In this document: positions 6,360-13,846 of the stretch, one piece after another
Numbering within the stretch: position 1 is the stretch's first letter
Layout of the letters: the number at the start of each line of letters is the position of its first letter
IMG/VR virus record: IMGVR_UViG_3300011254_000007
Span: 1 to 21,663 of that record
DNA: 21,663 nt
DNA from: a virus
Reading direction: 5' to 3' (one strand)
The notes under the pieces: model-generated
What the model saw: the letters and a program-made list of their open reading frames with translations, nothing else
The model's database searches: none
What the model was told of the DNA's origin: nothing
Translations under genes and position numbers: made by a program

Positions 6360-7064
6360 ATGGAAGAAAATAAAGTTGAGCAATCTGCTGAAACGACAGA
6401 AGCAACTACAGAAGTTGAAGAAGTCAAAGCTGAAAAAAAATATACACAAGACCAAGTTGCAGAAATGGTTAAAAGTAGGTTAGCCCAAGAAAGAAGCCAA
6501 GTTTACAAAAAACTAGGTGTAGAGGATTTAGACATAGCTATTAATGCTGTCAAAACTCAAAAAGAATTAGAAGAAAAGCAAAAGATACAAAAGGGCGAGT
6601 TTGAAGAAATACTCAAGAATAAGACTCAAGAATGGCACAAAGAAAGGTCAAACTTAGAAAACCAGTTAAAAGATATTAAGATAAATAAATCATTATTATC
6701 TTCTGCATCTAAGAATAAAGCCATTAATCCAGACCAAGTTGTAAGCCTTTTACAGCCACAAATTAAGCTAAATGAAAGTGGAAATGTAGAAATACTTGAT
6801 TCTAAGGGATTACCAAGGTACAATAGTAATGGGGAACTTTTGTCAACTGACGAGTTAGTACAGGAGTTTTTAACACATAACCCGCACTTTGTTAGTGCTA
6901 CTCCAAGTGGCTCTGGCTCGGTGTCAAATGTGGATAGGACAGAACTCAATAAACCTTTAAATTTGAGTGATTTAGATATGACTAACCCTAATGATAGGAA
7001 GAAGTACTCTGAATATAGAAAGCAGAGAGATTCCCAATCAAGAAGGATAGTAATTAATAATTAA
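6360..7064 (+). CDS. capsid scaffold protein
   Basis: A 234-residue hydrophilic protein with an acidic, Glu/Thr-rich N terminus (MEENKVEQSAETTEATTEVE), a long predicted coiled coil at about residues 30-115 (KKYTQDQVAEMVKSRL and the following Lys/Glu/Gln-rich heptads) and a polar C terminus with a basic end (SEYRKQRDSQSRR). This is the typical make-up of phage internal scaffold proteins, which direct shell assembly and leave before or during packaging. The position directly before the major capsid gene supports it. I see no protease motif, and no separate prohead protease gene exists in the window, so the scaffold is probably released without a phage-coded protease of a type I recognise. The ribosome-binding site is AGGAGA shortly before ATG 6360. 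Confidence 0.83.
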   Translation: MEENKVEQSAETTEATTEVEEVKAEKKYTQDQVAEMVKSRLAQERSQVYKKLGVEDLDIAINAVKTQKELEEKQKIQKGEFEEILKNKTQEWHKERSNLENQLKDIKINKSLLSSASKNKAINPDQVVSLLQPQIKLNESGNVEILDSKGLPRYNSNGELLSTDELVQEFLTHNPHFVSATPSGSGSVSNVDRTELNKPLNLSDLDMTNPNDRKKYSEYRKQRDSQSRRIVINN

Positions 7065-7090
7065 ATGGCTATAATTATAAGGAGAAAAAA

Positions 7091-7936
7091 ATGGCTAACG
7101 AAACAACCTCAACCACCATTTCGGAATTATATACCGAAATAGTCGCTGAAGCATTATTTGTGGCAAGCGAACAGTCAATTATGAGAAATCTAGTCCGCAA
7201 CTATACTATTATAGGTGGTGGAAAATCAGTTGAAGTACCAATATATTCAACAGTATCCGCCTCAGCAGTAGCAGAAGCAACAGATTTATCAAACACAGCA
7301 GTCAACCCAAGTTCAGTAACAATTACTGCATCTGAGGTTGGTATTATGACAACACTAACAGACCTAGCTAGAAACTCAGCATCAAGAAATGTTGCAGGGG
7401 ATATTGGTAGGTTATTTGGTGAAGCCATAGCTAGGAAAATGGACGCAGACTTATCTGGATTATTTACAGGTTTCTCAACAGAGAAAGGACCGGGAGCAGG
7501 TGCTGAGTTAACAATCCAAGACTTGTTTGAAGCAGGTACAGAGTTAAGGTCAGCTAATGCCCCCGGACCTTACTATGGTGTATTTCACCCAAAGCAAATC
7601 TTTAATGTTAAGAAAGCATTAACTAACACTTTTGCAGGAACAGCTAATATACCAGATTTAGGTAACGAAGCTATGAGAGCAGGATTTGTTGGTCAGATTG
7701 CAGGTATTCAAATATTTGAATCTTCAAACATTTCAGTAGATGGCTCTGATGACTCTATTGGTGGTGTATTCTCACAAGATGCTTTAGGAGTTGCTATGAT
7801 GCAAGACCTTAAGATTGAATCACAAAGAGATGCTTCACTAAGAGCAGATGAAATCGTAGCGACAGCAGTTTATGGAGTTGGTGAACTACATGACAGCTAT
7901 GGAGTTAAGTTAACAGCAGATAGCTTAGCAAACTAA
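7091..7936 (+). CDS. major capsid protein (HK97-fold)
   Basis: A 281-residue protein in the canonical place after the scaffold. The N-terminal helix (ISELYTEIVAEALFVASEQS) is followed by VRNYTIIGGGKSVEVPIYST, then TASEVGIMTTLTDLARNSAS for the long spine helix, and near the end GIQIFESSNIS and RADEIVATAVYGVGELHDSY. This pattern (spine helix, 'VFHPKQ' segment, terminal beta strand with 'R-x-DEIVATAVYG') fits HK97-fold capsids of the short, delta-domain-less type that use a separate scaffold. It forms the icosahedral shell. The ribosome-binding site ATAAGGAG (7077-7084) is the strongest in the window, and an intrinsic terminator follows the gene: both fit high expression. Confidence 0.92.
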   Translation: MANETTSTTISELYTEIVAEALFVASEQSIMRNLVRNYTIIGGGKSVEVPIYSTVSASAVAEATDLSNTAVNPSSVTITASEVGIMTTLTDLARNSASRNVAGDIGRLFGEAIARKMDADLSGLFTGFSTEKGPGAGAELTIQDLFEAGTELRSANAPGPYYGVFHPKQIFNVKKALTNTFAGTANIPDLGNEAMRAGFVGQIAGIQIFESSNISVDGSDDSIGGVFSQDALGVAMMQDLKIESQRDASLRADEIVATAVYGVGELHDSYGVKLTADSLAN

Positions 7937-7943
7937 TTTAACT

Positions 7944-7965
7944 AGGGAGGGAAACCTCCCTTTTT
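7944..7965 (+). terminator. intrinsic terminator behind the capsid gene
   Basis: GGGAGG (7945-7950) pairs with CCTCCC (7955-7960) around a GAAA tetraloop (7951-7954), extended by A7944-T7961, and a run of five T (7961-7965) follows. The perfect GC-rich stem in an otherwise AT-rich genome, the GNRA loop and the T tract make this a textbook Rho-independent terminator. It stands 8 bases after the major capsid stop and 16 bases before the next start, so it probably lowers expression of the connector and tail genes relative to the capsid by partial termination, or stabilises the capsid mRNA end. Confidence 0.9.
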
Positions 7966-7980
7966 ATCTAAGGAGTTAAA

Positions 7981-8196
7981 ATGGAAACTGTTAAATTAAT
8001 AAATAAAAAAGGCGAGATTATTGAAAGATTAAAAATACAATATGAGCCTAATGAAAAGATTTGGGCTGAAAGAGGTTGGTCTATTTATGAGGGCAAACCA
8101 AAGCCAGTAGAAACAAAGATAGAGCCTAGTGGTGACCCAGAATGGCAACCAGAAGCATCTAAACCCAAGAAGAAATCTAAAAAGAAAGCTAAATAA
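7981..8196 (+). CDS. 71-residue protein with Lys-rich tail, function unknown
   Basis: The N-terminal half (METVKLINKKGEIIERLKIQ) looks like a beta hairpin, followed by EKIWAERGWSIYEG, a short helix with the 'GW' turn often seen in small phage head-tail region proteins. The C-terminal half is low-complexity, Pro/Glu- then Lys-rich (KPKKKSKKKAK). It starts at ATG 7981 behind AAGGAG and overlaps the next gene by one base. It is the first gene after the capsid terminator. A head-related accessory role is inferred from context only. Its layout resembles that of the 51-residue protein at 9576-9731. Confidence 0.7.
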   Translation: METVKLINKKGEIIERLKIQYEPNEKIWAERGWSIYEGKPKPVETKIEPSGDPEWQPEASKPKKKSKKKAK

Positions 8197-8672
8197 TGGC
8201 AACAACAGAATTTGCAGTAGCTAACACAGATTTACAAAAGATACAGCCAGATATTTTAGGGTTTGGCATAGCTGATTTTGCAGACCAGTTACAGTTTGCT
8301 GAAAATGATGTTTTAAGACGTATTCGAGAAGAATGGTGGGAAAGATATAGGCATCAAGTCAGATACAAGGATATTACTAAAATAACTTCTGTTGAAATGA
8401 CTAATAGTAAACTAACAAATTCACAATGGACACAATCAGTAGTTTATTTGTCTTTATGGAAATATATTTATCCAATATTAACTAAATGGCGAGACCCAGA
8501 CACAGGTGAGGGTAAAGATACATTCCAAGTTCAAATTGACTTTTATAGGGATAGATACGAAGAAGAATTTCAAGCTATTCTAAGAGATGGTGTCGAATAT
8601 GATGAAGATGGTGGTGGTACTGTTTCAGATAGCGAAAAAGAAGCCCTGCACAGCCTTAGATTAGTTAGATAA
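8196..8672 (+). CDS. head-tail connector / adaptor protein
   Basis: A 158-residue, largely helical protein (DLQKIQPDILGFGIADFADQ, then ENDVLRRIREEWWERYRHQV) encoded second after the major capsid gene, where phages carry the adaptor that sits under the portal (HK97 gp6 / SPP1 gp15 type). The aromatic helix EEWWERYRHQV, the middle helix QSVVYLSLWKYIYPILTKW and the acidic C-terminal part (YDEDGGGTVSDSEKE) fit a connector subunit; no enzyme motif is present. It has one-base overlaps with both neighbours. The role is assigned from position and secondary-structure style, with no diagnostic motif. Confidence 0.68.
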   Translation: MATTEFAVANTDLQKIQPDILGFGIADFADQLQFAENDVLRRIREEWWERYRHQVRYKDITKITSVEMTNSKLTNSQWTQSVVYLSLWKYIYPILTKWRDPDTGEGKDTFQVQIDFYRDRYEEEFQAILRDGVEYDEDGGGTVSDSEKEALHSLRLVR

Positions 8673-9136
8673 TGGAAGTTTCTGTAAAGGTAAATACTAT
8701 AGAGGTCACTAACCTTTTAAAAGAAATAACTGGCAAACAAAAAGCAGTTATTAACAAGGCTTTGAAAAGAGTATCTAATATGGCTGTTTTGATGATTACA
8801 AAGCGTACACAGAGCGGAAAGTTACCAGATGGTGGTAATATGCGACCTTATGCAAGTACGACTGTCAGAGGGCGAAAAAAGAGGGGTAGGCAGACTGGTT
8901 ATGTAGATTTAACTGATACTGGTAAAATGTTTAGAAGTTTAGACTTTAGAACTGGTGGATTTAAAAGCACATTATTTTTTGCTAACAAAGAAAGAGCAAA
9001 GATAGCCAGTTATCATGACACTTTTGGTGTAGGTAGGAGAAAGATAACAAGACCTTTCTTTTCTATAGGAGACAAAGAAGAAGATAAGTTAAAAGCAGAG
9101 TTTTCAAAATTTTATTTTAAAGAAATGAGATTATGA
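8672..9136 (+). CDS. neck / tail completion protein (Mu gpG or HK97 gp10-like)
   Basis: A 154-residue basic protein. The middle section GKLPDGGNMRPYASTTVRGR followed by GYVDLTDTGKMFRSLDF and the later ITRPFFSIGDKE closely follow the signature of the phage virion morphogenesis/gp10 family ('DG-x-x-...-P-...-L-x-x-tG-x-m-...-S', then '-x-x-RPFlg'). These proteins join the head connector to the tail or cap the tail. Its position between adaptor and tail terminator agrees. The stop overlaps the next start by four bases (ATGA). Confidence 0.78.
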   Translation: MEVSVKVNTIEVTNLLKEITGKQKAVINKALKRVSNMAVLMITKRTQSGKLPDGGNMRPYASTTVRGRKKRGRQTGYVDLTDTGKMFRSLDFRTGGFKSTLFFANKERAKIASYHDTFGVGRRKITRPFFSIGDKEEDKLKAEFSKFYFKEMRL

Positions 9137-9576
9137 GCAAAAGAGAAAACATAGCTAGTGATATAATAACTAAACTTGATGCTGTAACTAGTCCTATTGA
9201 GTTTAAAAAGATAACCAGAGAACCTTTCGAGGTAGAAGAATTATCAGATGCTCAGTTTCCTGCAATGTTTGTACAAAGTGGAGATGAAACAAGAGAGGTT
9301 GCAAGTATAGGTGATACTGGTTCTGGAAGTTATAATGGCACAATAGATTTTTTAATTGTAGCCTTTGCAAAAGGTACAGATACAAATATTGATACGAAAA
9401 GAAATCAATTAATTGAAGTTATAGAAGAAACATTAGATAATGATGTAACCAGAAATGGAAACGCTATAGATACTCAAGTTATCGAAGCATCAACAGATGA
9501 GGGAACTATTTACCCTTATGGGGGTGTTAGGGTAACAGCGAGGGTTTTCTATGAATATACTAGAGGAGATTCATAA
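9133..9576 (+). CDS. tail terminator protein
   Basis: A 147-residue protein with alternating strands and helices: an N-terminal helix (ENIASDIITKLDAV), strand pairs with FPAMFVQSGDE and GTIDFLIVAFAKG, a helix NQLIEVIEETLDND and a final strand VRVTARVFYEYTRGD. This alpha/beta layout, size and position just before the tail tube gene match lambda gpU/minor tail-type terminators, hexameric rings that stop tube growth and bind the connector. There is no catalytic signature. The end overlaps the next small gene by one base (TAATG). Confidence 0.74.
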   Translation: MSKRENIASDIITKLDAVTSPIEFKKITREPFEVEELSDAQFPAMFVQSGDETREVASIGDTGSGSYNGTIDFLIVAFAKGTDTNIDTKRNQLIEVIEETLDNDVTRNGNAIDTQVIEASTDEGTIYPYGGVRVTARVFYEYTRGDS

Positions 9577-9731
9577 TGGCTAAAGACATACAAATCGTTA
9601 AAGGTAAAGATACTATTACCATAACAGCAGAGAATTTGGAGCATTTTAAAAAGCTAGGTTATAAAGAAGCCGAAAAAAATGTTGCAAATAAAACCCAAAA
9701 AAGCGATAAAGAAACCACAGATAAGGAGTAA
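9576..9731 (+). CDS. 51-residue protein with charged tail, function unknown
   Basis: A short gene filling the gap between tail terminator and tail tube. The protein begins MAKDIQIVKGKDTITITAEN, followed by LEHFKKLGYKEAEK and a Lys/Thr/Asp-rich end. The start ATG overlaps the tail terminator stop by one base, the frame is open for 51 codons, and its stop lies 3 bases before the tail tube ATG, with GGAG inside its last codons serving as the tube's ribosome-binding site. This close packing argues for a real gene. It shares the order 'beta hairpin, helix with GY/GW, Lys-rich tail' with the protein at 7981-8196. Function unknown. Confidence 0.65.
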   Translation: MAKDIQIVKGKDTITITAENLEHFKKLGYKEAEKNVANKTQKSDKETTDKE

Positions 9732-9734
9732 AAC

Positions 9735-10121
9735 ATGGCTACACATCACGGAAAAGAGGGAGTTGTAACTGTTGGCGGAACAGCCATAGGAAATGTTACA
9801 GGTTACACCCTAGACACAACTCAAGACGTTGTTGAAACTACTGCATTAGAAGATTCCAATAAATCATATTTAGTAGGTAGAGGAACATTTACAGCTTCTA
9901 TTGATATGAACTATGACGAAACTAATGCACAACAAGCATCACTAGTACAAGGTTCAAGCCTTAGCTTTGTATTTTTACCAGAGGGTAATGCAAGTGGTGA
10001 TGAAAGTTTTAGTGGAACTGGAATTGTAACTGGAATGTCAGTTGGTGTTACACTTGATGGTGTTACAACTAGAACTGTATCATTACAAGGAACTGGTGGT
10101 ATTACTATCGGTACTGTGTAA
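9735..10121 (+). CDS. major tail tube protein
   Basis: A 128-residue all-beta protein rich in Gly/Thr/Val: GKEGVVTVGGTAIGNVTGYT, then TTQDVVETTALEDSNKSY and GRGTFTASIDMNYDETNAQQ. The 'V-x-x-T-(A/S)-L-x-D' strand, the 'G-x-x-T-x-x-I-D-M-x-YD' strand and the location just before the chaperone frameshift pair identify it as the small tail tube subunit used by many siphoviruses, which stacks as hexameric rings around the tape measure. The ribosome-binding site AAGGAG lies within the previous gene's end. It is shorter than lambda gpV (246) and has no C-terminal Ig domain. Confidence 0.85.
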   Translation: MATHHGKEGVVTVGGTAIGNVTGYTLDTTQDVVETTALEDSNKSYLVGRGTFTASIDMNYDETNAQQASLVQGSSLSFVFLPEGNASGDESFSGTGIVTGMSVGVTLDGVTTRTVSLQGTGGITIGTV

Positions 10122-10124
10122 GAT

Positions 10125-10475
10125 ATGTCAGAAAAAATAGACTACTTTGATGGTGTAAGAGAACATTTTAGTACATTAGAAACTCAGATAATCGAAGTGC
10201 CAGAGTGGGGTTTAGTAGGCGATAAAGCTATTTATTGCAAACCTTTTAATATGCTTGAAAAACAGAAAATTTTTAAGGGTGCTTCTGGTACTGACCTAAT
10301 AGTTTTGATTGATGTAATTATTGAAAAAGCATTAACAAAAGATGGCGATAAAATGTTTAATGCTACTCATGTTTTGGCATTTAAAACCAAAGCTGATACT
10401 AATGTAATTGCTGACGTTGCTACTAAAATAATGGGTACAGGAAACGACAATATAGACGAGAATAAAAAAAACTAA
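10125..10475 (+). CDS. tail assembly chaperone, short form (G)
   Basis: A 116-residue protein ending by normal termination at TAA 10473-10475. It occupies the slot of lambda gpG: after the tail tube, before the tape measure. The central part PEWGLVGDKAIYCKPFNMLE and LIVLIDVIIEKALTKDGDK resemble tail chaperones of small siphoviruses. The ribosome-binding region is poor (3-base gap after the tube gene), so it is probably translated by reinitiation. The last codons run AAT AAA AAA AAC, where the slippery heptamer of the frameshift lies. The short form should coat the tape measure together with the long form described next. Confidence 0.8.
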   Translation: MSEKIDYFDGVREHFSTLETQIIEVPEWGLVGDKAIYCKPFNMLEKQKIFKGASGTDLIVLIDVIIEKALTKDGDKMFNATHVLAFKTKADTNVIADVATKIMGTGNDNIDENKKN

Positions 10476-10645
10476 AAAGTGACCCAGAATTACATAATAT
10501 TTTTGGGTTAGCCGAAAAACTTCATAAGACTGTTTCTGAAATCTTGCAAATGTCAGTAAGTGAGTTTAATATGTGGATAGCGTATTATGCTTTACAAATT
10601 GAAGAACAAGAAAGACAAAACAGATTGATGAAAGCTAGACGATAG
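10125..10645 (+). CDS. tail assembly chaperone, -1 frameshift fusion (GT)
   Basis: If ribosomes slip -1 at A AAA AAC (10466-10472), translation continues CTA AAA AGT GAC from 10472 to a TAG at 10643-10645, adding 57 residues and giving 173 in total. The added T-like domain reads LKSDPELHNIFGLAEKL, then HKTVSEILQMSVSEFNMWIA and YYALQIEEQERQNRL: the 'L-...-V-x-E-l-x-x-MS-x-x-E-x-x-W-x-AYY-x-l' pattern typical of gpT-like extensions. There is no start codon with a usable ribosome-binding site early in this frame, so it is most simply explained as a fusion. Known role of the family: GT binds the tape measure and recruits tube subunits. The ratio of G to GT is set by slip efficiency. Confidence 0.85.
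10466..10510 (+). promoter_or_regulatory. -1 programmed ribosomal frameshift signal
   Basis: The slippery heptamer A AAA AAC is at 10466-10472, inside a run of eight A (10464-10471) and in the correct phase (zero-frame codons AAA AAC). The zero-frame stop TAA follows immediately. After a 7-base spacer, 10480-10489 can pair with 10501-10510 (ten pairs, two of them G-U, core CCC/GGG) around an 11-base loop. Heptamer, spacer and stem-loop have the classic layout of a -1 frameshift site. Confidence 0.85.
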
Positions 10646-12675
10646 TGGCAACAAAACAAGTAAACATAGATATATTAGCCAAAGATAAGACTGCAAAAGC
10701 TATGCAGTCAGCCACTAAAGGTGTTAATAAACTAAAAGATAACGTTCAACAATCTGTATCTGCACAAACAAATTCATTTAATGCTTTAGGTAATACTGTA
10801 AGAAATGTTGTTGGTGGTGTTATTGTTTTCCAAGCATTAAGATTCAGCAAAGAAATGGTCAATATGGCTAGTGCTGTTGAAGAAATGCAATCTAAGTCAG
10901 CAGTTGTTTTTGGAAATTTTGTTTCAGATGTAAGGGGTCAATTAGAAAAATTTGGAGATACAGTAGGTAGAAGCACCTTTGAATTAGAGGGAATGGCATC
11001 TTCTATACAAGACACCTTTGTTCCTATGGGATTTGCTCGTAAAGAAGCATCAAAATTATCAGTACAATTAACTAAATTAGCAGTAGATGTTGCATCATTT
11101 AACAATGCTAGTGATGTAGAAACAATGATGGCTTTTCAAAGTGCATTAGTTGGCAATCATGAAACAGTTAGACGTTTTGGAGTTGTTATTACAGAAGCAA
11201 CATTAAAACAAGAACTTCTTAGAATGGGGATAACAAAAACTGCTGATGAAGTAAGTAATGCTGAGAAAGTACAAGCAAGGTTAAACTTAATAATTGCAGG
11301 TACATCAGATGCTCAAGGAGATGCAGAACGGACAAATACAAGTTTTGCCAATTCTATGAAAGCATTAAGTGCTGAATTTCAAGAGTTTATGGTTGAAGCT
11401 ATAAACCCAATGTTACCTGCACTAGCCAATATGGTTCGTTCTATAAAAGATTCAATTATACAAACAAAAGAGTTTTTAAGAAGTATTGGGCTTTTAAAAG
11501 AATTAAATGAAATAGTTCCAATAGTAGACCAATTAGAAAAAAATCAAGATTCACTTTCTATTGCCACAGCTAAATTAACAAAAGAAACTGATTTGTTAAA
11601 TGCTATTCAAACAATGACATTTTTAGAAAAAAGCAAAGAATTTGCTAAAGCCAATGGCGAATTTGGAATGTCTATATTTCAAGGTGAAAAAGCTGTAAGA
11701 GATAGAATAGAAGCGTTAAAAGAAGAAATAAATCAAATAAATGCAAATAGAGAAAGTATCATTTTTGACTCTGAAATGAGAGAAATAAATACTACTAAAA
11801 TAAATAAACAAGTAGATGCACTAAAAAATTTAAATGAACAAAAAGCTAAAGCGACTGATGGAACTGCTTTGGGAATAGATGCAAGTATGGGCGGTGTTCC
11901 TACAGCATTCACAGATGAAGAAAAGCTATCTAGTTTAAGGGATATGGCATCATTAGAACTTGCTGTTCAAAAAGAAGCATTTGAAAACAAATATAATTTG
12001 ATACAAGAACAAGACGAATTGGAAGCCGAATTAAGAAGAATTAGGGCAGATGACACACTTACAATTGCTCGTGAAACTGCACAAAAGGAATTAGAAATAA
12101 GAAAAAAACTTTATGATGATAATTTAAATTTAATAAAAAATGGTAAAGCCAACCTAATAAATTTAGAAAAAATGTCTGGCAAAGAAATGAATGAATTGGC
12201 TAAAGATACTGGAAGATTAGCCTTAGCTGAAATGGCTCAAAATAATAAAAAGGCTTTTGCTCTTAACAAAGCTTTTAATATGGCTGAAGCTATAATGAAT
12301 ACTGCTACTGGTGTGAGTAAAGCCTTATCTACTGGTAATATTCCTCTGGCTGTTTTGATTGGTGTTCTGGGTGCGGTTCAAATAGCCACAATATCCCAAC
12401 AAAAATATCAAGGCAGACGTTTAGGTGGTCGAATGAACCAAGACCAACCTTATATGGTAGGAGAAGCAGGACCCGAATTAGTCGTGCCAGATAGAGCTTC
12501 AAATGTTGTGCCAAATGGTCAGCTAGGAAATATGGGAAAACAAGTTACAGTTAATTTTAATATAACTACAGTAGATGCTAAAGGGTTTAATCAATTATTG
12601 GTTAATTCTAGGGGTACTATTATTAATATGATTAATAGTGCTGTTAATGAAAAAGGTAAAATGGCGATAATATGA
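10645..12675 (+). CDS. tail tape measure protein
   Basis: A 676-residue, mainly helical protein that sets tail length and is threaded through the tube. Recognisable parts: N-terminal helices with AKDKTAKAMQSATKGVNKL; the common tape measure segment VASFNNASDVETMMAFQSAL followed by GNHETVRRFGVVI (about 149-182); long Lys/Glu-rich coiled coils (about 290-520); a hydrophobic stretch IPLAVLIGVLGAVQIATI (about 563-581); and the C-terminal GGRMNQDQPYMVGEAGPELV (about 594-613) typical of the family. It starts at GTG 10645, which shares its G with the GT stop TAG, so translation is coupled to the frameshifted product. At about 0.15 nm per residue, a tail near 100 nm is expected. Confidence 0.93.
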   Translation: MATKQVNIDILAKDKTAKAMQSATKGVNKLKDNVQQSVSAQTNSFNALGNTVRNVVGGVIVFQALRFSKEMVNMASAVEEMQSKSAVVFGNFVSDVRGQLEKFGDTVGRSTFELEGMASSIQDTFVPMGFARKEASKLSVQLTKLAVDVASFNNASDVETMMAFQSALVGNHETVRRFGVVITEATLKQELLRMGITKTADEVSNAEKVQARLNLIIAGTSDAQGDAERTNTSFANSMKALSAEFQEFMVEAINPMLPALANMVRSIKDSIIQTKEFLRSIGLLKELNEIVPIVDQLEKNQDSLSIATAKLTKETDLLNAIQTMTFLEKSKEFAKANGEFGMSIFQGEKAVRDRIEALKEEINQINANRESIIFDSEMREINTTKINKQVDALKNLNEQKAKATDGTALGIDASMGGVPTAFTDEEKLSSLRDMASLELAVQKEAFENKYNLIQEQDELEAELRRIRADDTLTIARETAQKELEIRKKLYDDNLNLIKNGKANLINLEKMSGKEMNELAKDTGRLALAEMAQNNKKAFALNKAFNMAEAIMNTATGVSKALSTGNIPLAVLIGVLGAVQIATISQQKYQGRRLGGRMNQDQPYMVGEAGPELVVPDRASNVVPNGQLGNMGKQVTVNFNITTVDAKGFNQLLVNSRGTIINMINSAVNEKGKMAII

Positions 12676-13280
12676 GTGGTGCATTACCAAATACAAGATT
12701 TAATGCTATTAATTTCAAAAGCAACCAAAAAACTTTATTATCTGAAACTGATAGTGGAAAAACTTTTAGAAGACAAGTACAAGGTCAAAGATTTAGTTTT
12801 ACAGTAGCTTATCCACCTATGACTAGGTCTGAATTTGCACCTATAATGGCTTTCATAATGAAACAAAGAGCCAGACAAGAAAACTTTACTGTTACTTTCC
12901 CAAGCTATTTAAATGCACAGGGCAACGAAACAAATACTTTGTTAGTTAATGGGGTTCATTCTGCTACTGATACCACAATAGCGATTGATGGGTTTGCAGG
13001 TGATGGTGCAGGAAGATTAAAAGCAGGTGATTTAATCAAGTTTGCACATGATAAAGTTTATATGGTTGTTGAAGATGTAACCTCATCAAGTAATTCAGCT
13101 ACAGTTACTATAGAGCCACCATTAAGGGAAGCACTAGCGGATAATAGCTCAGTAACTTATGATTCAGTTCCTTTTAATGTACATTTAACAAGTGATACTC
13201 AAGAATTTGCTAGTGGACAAGTTGATAAAGACGGAAACCTTTTATTTAATTATGAATTTGATGTTATTGAGGCTTTGTAA
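12672..13280 (+). CDS. distal tail / tail-tip protein
   Basis: A 202-residue beta-rich protein directly after the tape measure. It opens with LPNTRFNAINFKSNQKTLLS, and the middle part FRRQVQGQRFSFTVAYPPMT suits a structural barrel. A central insertion (about 85-150: TLLVNGVHSATDTTIAIDGF, GRLKAGDLIKFAHDKVYMVV) resembles the small beta domain with 'AGD-x-(I/L)-x-F' found in tail-tip proteins of several phages, and the end VDKDGNLLFNYEFDVIEAL returns to the main barrel. It should link the tail tube end to the hub. The start overlaps the tape measure end (ATGA) and the stop overlaps the next ATG by one base. Confidence 0.72.
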   Translation: MSGALPNTRFNAINFKSNQKTLLSETDSGKTFRRQVQGQRFSFTVAYPPMTRSEFAPIMAFIMKQRARQENFTVTFPSYLNAQGNETNTLLVNGVHSATDTTIAIDGFAGDGAGRLKAGDLIKFAHDKVYMVVEDVTSSSNSATVTIEPPLREALADNSSVTYDSVPFNVHLTSDTQEFASGQVDKDGNLLFNYEFDVIEAL

Positions 13281-13846
13281 TGCCCAGAGGTTTAACAAGT
13301 GCAGTTAAAACAGAATTAACTACAGGAATAATTGAATCTATTCTTTTGGTAGAAATAGGGTTGGCAACACCAATTTATTTAACAAATGCAAGTTTTGACA
13401 TAACATCTAGTGTTTCTGGAACATCAAGAACATATTTAGCTAATGGGCATTTTAGAGGAATAACAGGGGTACAGGAAACAAATGCACCCACAAAAAACTC
13501 ATTATCCCTTAGTTTATCGGCTGTTGACCAAACTTATGTTTCCCTAGCTTTAAATGAAAATATAATTAACGATAATGTTTATATTTACCAAGGTTACTTA
13601 GATAGTAATTTAAGTGTTATAGCAGACCCTTTTTTATTGTTTTATGGAACAATAGATGAATTTAAAATATCTGATAATACTTCAACAGCTACTTTAGTTT
13701 TAGTATTAAGTTCACATTGGGGTAATTTTAGTAAAACAAGTGGTAGAACAACTACAAATAATTCACAGCAAAGATTTTTCCCAAATGATTTTGGCATGAA
13801 TTTTAGTGCTTTAACAGTTCGAGATATTAAATGGGGTAGAGAATGA
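13280..13846 (+). CDS. tail-tip hub-associated protein (lambda gpL/DUF2163-like position)
   Basis: A 188-residue beta-rich protein. The pattern IIESILLVEIGLATPIYLTN, then GTSRTYLANGHFRGITGVQE, SLSLSAVDQTYVSLALNENI and IYQGYLDSNLSVIADPFLLF followed by YGTIDEFKISDN is that of tail-tip proteins that pair with the central hub (a 'yLT-...-ng-f-...-i-...-n-...-G-x-I-...' series of strands). It follows the distal tail protein and overlaps the GNAT-like gene by four bases (ATGA). No Cys cluster of the lambda gpL iron-sulfur type is present, so it is not a straightforward gpL. Role by position and fold style. Confidence 0.66.
   Translation: MPRGLTSAVKTELTTGIIESILLVEIGLATPIYLTNASFDITSSVSGTSRTYLANGHFRGITGVQETNAPTKNSLSLSLSAVDQTYVSLALNENIINDNVYIYQGYLDSNLSVIADPFLLFYGTIDEFKISDNTSTATLVLVLSSHWGNFSKTSGRTTTNNSQQRFFPNDFGMNFSALTVRDIKWGRE

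Noticed and set aside
6213-6483. Open frames on either strand across the minor head/scaffold junction
   Set aside because: They lie wholly within two well-supported genes in other frames, have biased composition (Phe/Ser- or Lys-rich) and no ribosome-binding sites.
7070-7075. TATAAT just before the capsid gene as a promoter -10 element
   Set aside because: Transcription would start at about 7082, inside the ribosome-binding site, and no -35 hexamer is present. In AT-rich sequence the match is easily due to chance.
7091-7936. Prohead protease as a domain of the capsid or scaffold gene
   Set aside because: No Ser/His/Asp protease pattern is visible in 6360-7936, and no neighbouring gene has one.
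10464-10471. The run of eight A as a sequencing indel that breaks one long gene
   Set aside because: The canonical A AAA AAC in correct phase, the downstream stem-loop and the well-known G/GT gene position all favour a real frameshift. Raw reads could still settle the homopolymer length.
13280-13846. Lambda gpL-type iron-sulfur tail protein
   Set aside because: The needed cluster of C-terminal Cys is absent; the protein contains no Cys at all.
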